This document shows positions 63,008 to 64,000 of a stretch of DNA of 64,000 nt, piece after piece; position 1 is the first letter of the stretch, and each line of letters starts with the position of its first letter. A program made the position numbers and the translations under genes. Origin of the DNA: Paenibacillus sp. FSL K6-1330 (lineage in GTDB: Bacteria > Bacillota > Bacilli > Paenibacillales > Paenibacillaceae). Location: NCBI RefSeq assembly GCF_037976825.1, contig NZ_CP150269.1, positions 1,593,501 through 1,657,500 on the forward strand. Reading direction: 5' to 3'. Under the pieces are notes generated by a model. The model made no database searches. It saw nothing but the letters and a program-made list of their open reading frames with translations, and was not told where the DNA came from.

Positions 63008-63482
63008 CGTGATCCACCACTTTGGCCAGCTCGCCGATCTGTTTTTTCAATTCCTCTGCTTCTTCCAGCTTGAGCGCCTGAATGACATGAGTCGTAGCGG
63101 CGGTAACGACCTTTACCTTGGCTAAGCCATATTTACGAAGGAGCGGTCCCCGTTCCAGCTCGACATGCTGTACCCGCGTCATCGGGACAAGGGTGTCACT
63201 GAGCCAGATCCAGCCGGAGCGAAGCTCCAATTCTTCCTCGCTTACCTTGAAGCCGAATTGTTTGTAGGTGAAAGAGGGCACGGCCCAAGTAAACCAGGCT
63301 CCGAGAACCAAAAGTCCGATGGTGATCCAGCCCGGTATCAGGGTCCACCCGAATATAGCAGCCATAATCAGATAGGCTGCTGCAGCGAGTAGAATAACCC
63401 CATCCGTAATGAAACCCGTTATGCGGGAGATCGTTACGGAGTCCGGGTGACACCTGCGCATGGCGTCAAGTCGATTGTCCAT
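63000..63482 (-). CDS. small PH-domain membrane protein, YdbS-like
   Basis: A 160-residue protein with two hydrophobic helices (about 22-65) and one bPH_2 domain (EEELELRSGWIWLSDTLVPMTRVQHVELERGPL). The start is ATG 63482 with AGGAGG 9 bp upstream; the longer frame to 63599 has no such site. Length fits Bacillus YdbS. It is translationally coupled to the YdbT-like gene. Confidence 0.88.
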   Translation of the reverse strand: MDNRLDAMRRCHPDSVTISRITGFITDGVILLAAAAYLIMAAIFGWTLIPGWITIGLLVLGAWFTWAVPSFTYKQFGFKVSEEELELRSGWIWLSDTLVPMTRVQHVELERGPLLRKYGLAKVKVVTAATTHVIQALKLEEAEELKKQIGELAKVVDHDE

Positions 63483-63722
63483 ATGTATGTTCCTCCTTGA
63501 TGTTACAGATTCGTACATTTTGCATCTTTTATGTATGTCTACGTTCTTGGGGATGGATCGTTTCATCCCGTCCTTTGACTTGATTGCCGTGCCTATCATT
63601 GTAGCATAACAGGCTAACGAGCATCTGAACCTGACCTAACGGTTACATGAACACATGCCAAATCTGTTAAGCTTGAGTTAAGGAAGAACATGAATGATCG
63701 AGAGGCGAAAGGATCGCATGCA

Positions 63723-64000
63723 ATGAAAATAGACCGGCTATTAGCCATAACCGTCCTGCTTCTGAACCGGGGGAGACTGAGCGCCAAGGAGTTGGCCGAT
63801 CGGTTTGAAGTATCGAGCAAAACCATATATCGCGATATGGATACGCTATGCCAAGCCGGGATCCCGATTGTTGCCCACCAGGGAATATCCGGCGGGTTTG
63901 AAATTATGGAGCATTATATGATTGACAAGTACTGGCTGTCCGCTGAGGAGATGAGTGCGCTGGTTACAGCCGTCAAAGGGATGAGCAGTGCACTGGATGA
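63723..64000 (+). CDS. HTH/WYL-type transcriptional regulator, N-terminal part
   Basis: The first 92 residues are inside the window; the gene runs off the end. An HTH_11 domain is clear: DRLLAITVLLLNRGRLSAKE, then LADRFEVSSKTIYRDMDTLC, followed by GIPIVAHQGISGGFEI, the usual run into the WYL region of YafY-type regulators. GAAAGGA lies about 10 bp before the ATG. It is divergent from the YdbS/YdbT pair. Confidence 0.88.
   Translation, partial: MKIDRLLAITVLLLNRGRLSAKELADRFEVSSKTIYRDMDTLCQAGIPIVAHQGISGGFEIMEHYMIDKYWLSAEEMSALVTAVKGMSSALD

Overview
The window looks like a chromosomal segment of a Paenibacillus-type Firmicute. Pointers are strong AGGAGG ribosome-binding sites with frequent TTG/GTG starts, lipoprotein-type solute-binding proteins, S-layer-homology (SLH) surface proteins, copper-amine-oxidase-type stalk domains, a membrane-bound AraC regulator next to LplB/YtcP-type permeases, and a des-desK-desR fluidity operon. 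No rRNA, tRNA, prophage, IS element or CRISPR array was recognised. Genus is an inference.

Layout. 1-149: C-terminal tail of an alpha/beta hydrolase. 604-7358: a peptide/nickel-type ABC transporter with an unusual build. Its binding protein appears circularly permuted, both permeases carry large extra N-terminal membrane regions, and the two ATPases are fused on a divergent gene. 7709-12314: an SGNH hydrolase and a three-gene simple-sugar ABC transporter with palindromic operator candidates. 12604-14107: thioesterase and Gfo/Idh/MocA oxidoreductase. 14234-17141: fatty-acid desaturase with its DesK/DesR two-component system. 17509-19299: KhtU/KhtT-like K+/H+ antiporter pair. 19514-24117: methyltransferase, acyltransferase and an OmpR-type two-component system. 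24276-24802: a two-gene split sigma-factor-like pair resembling Tn916 Orf7/Orf8. 25033-31997: DUF4127 protein, small lipoprotein and two secreted proteins (PQQ-type propeller; stalk-domain protein). 32218-40007: AraC-type membrane regulator, oligosaccharide-type ABC transporter, amidohydrolase and Rieske protein. 39240-41381: repeat-rich non-coding stretch, including three near-identical copies of a ~392-bp unit. 41568-43215: Lrp regulator with split chromate transporter. 43651-60500: CapA-like protein and a surface-protein island (phosphodiester glycosidase/metallophosphatase/SLH, tandem metallophosphatase/SLH, and a GHL10-type glycosidase), with a small monooxygenase and an oxidoreductase inside it. 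60701-64000: VTT-domain membrane protein, YdbS/YdbT-like PH-domain pair and the start of a WYL-type regulator.

How parts work together. DesK/DesR should sense membrane order and activate des. The AraC-type sensor probably controls the adjacent sugar uptake genes. Two of the three large surface genes (45217 and 57558) share about 70 bp of promoter sequence with an imbedded palindrome and also share a carbohydrate-binding-like module, so they are probably one regulon acting on cell-wall or environmental glycans.

Most notable observations: the circularly permuted binding protein (604-2424), a gene whose only well-placed start codon is ATA (51564), the split sigma pair with an operator-like promoter (24276-24938), the shared palindromic promoter (44899-44970 and 57335-57404), and the nested repeat block (39240-41381).
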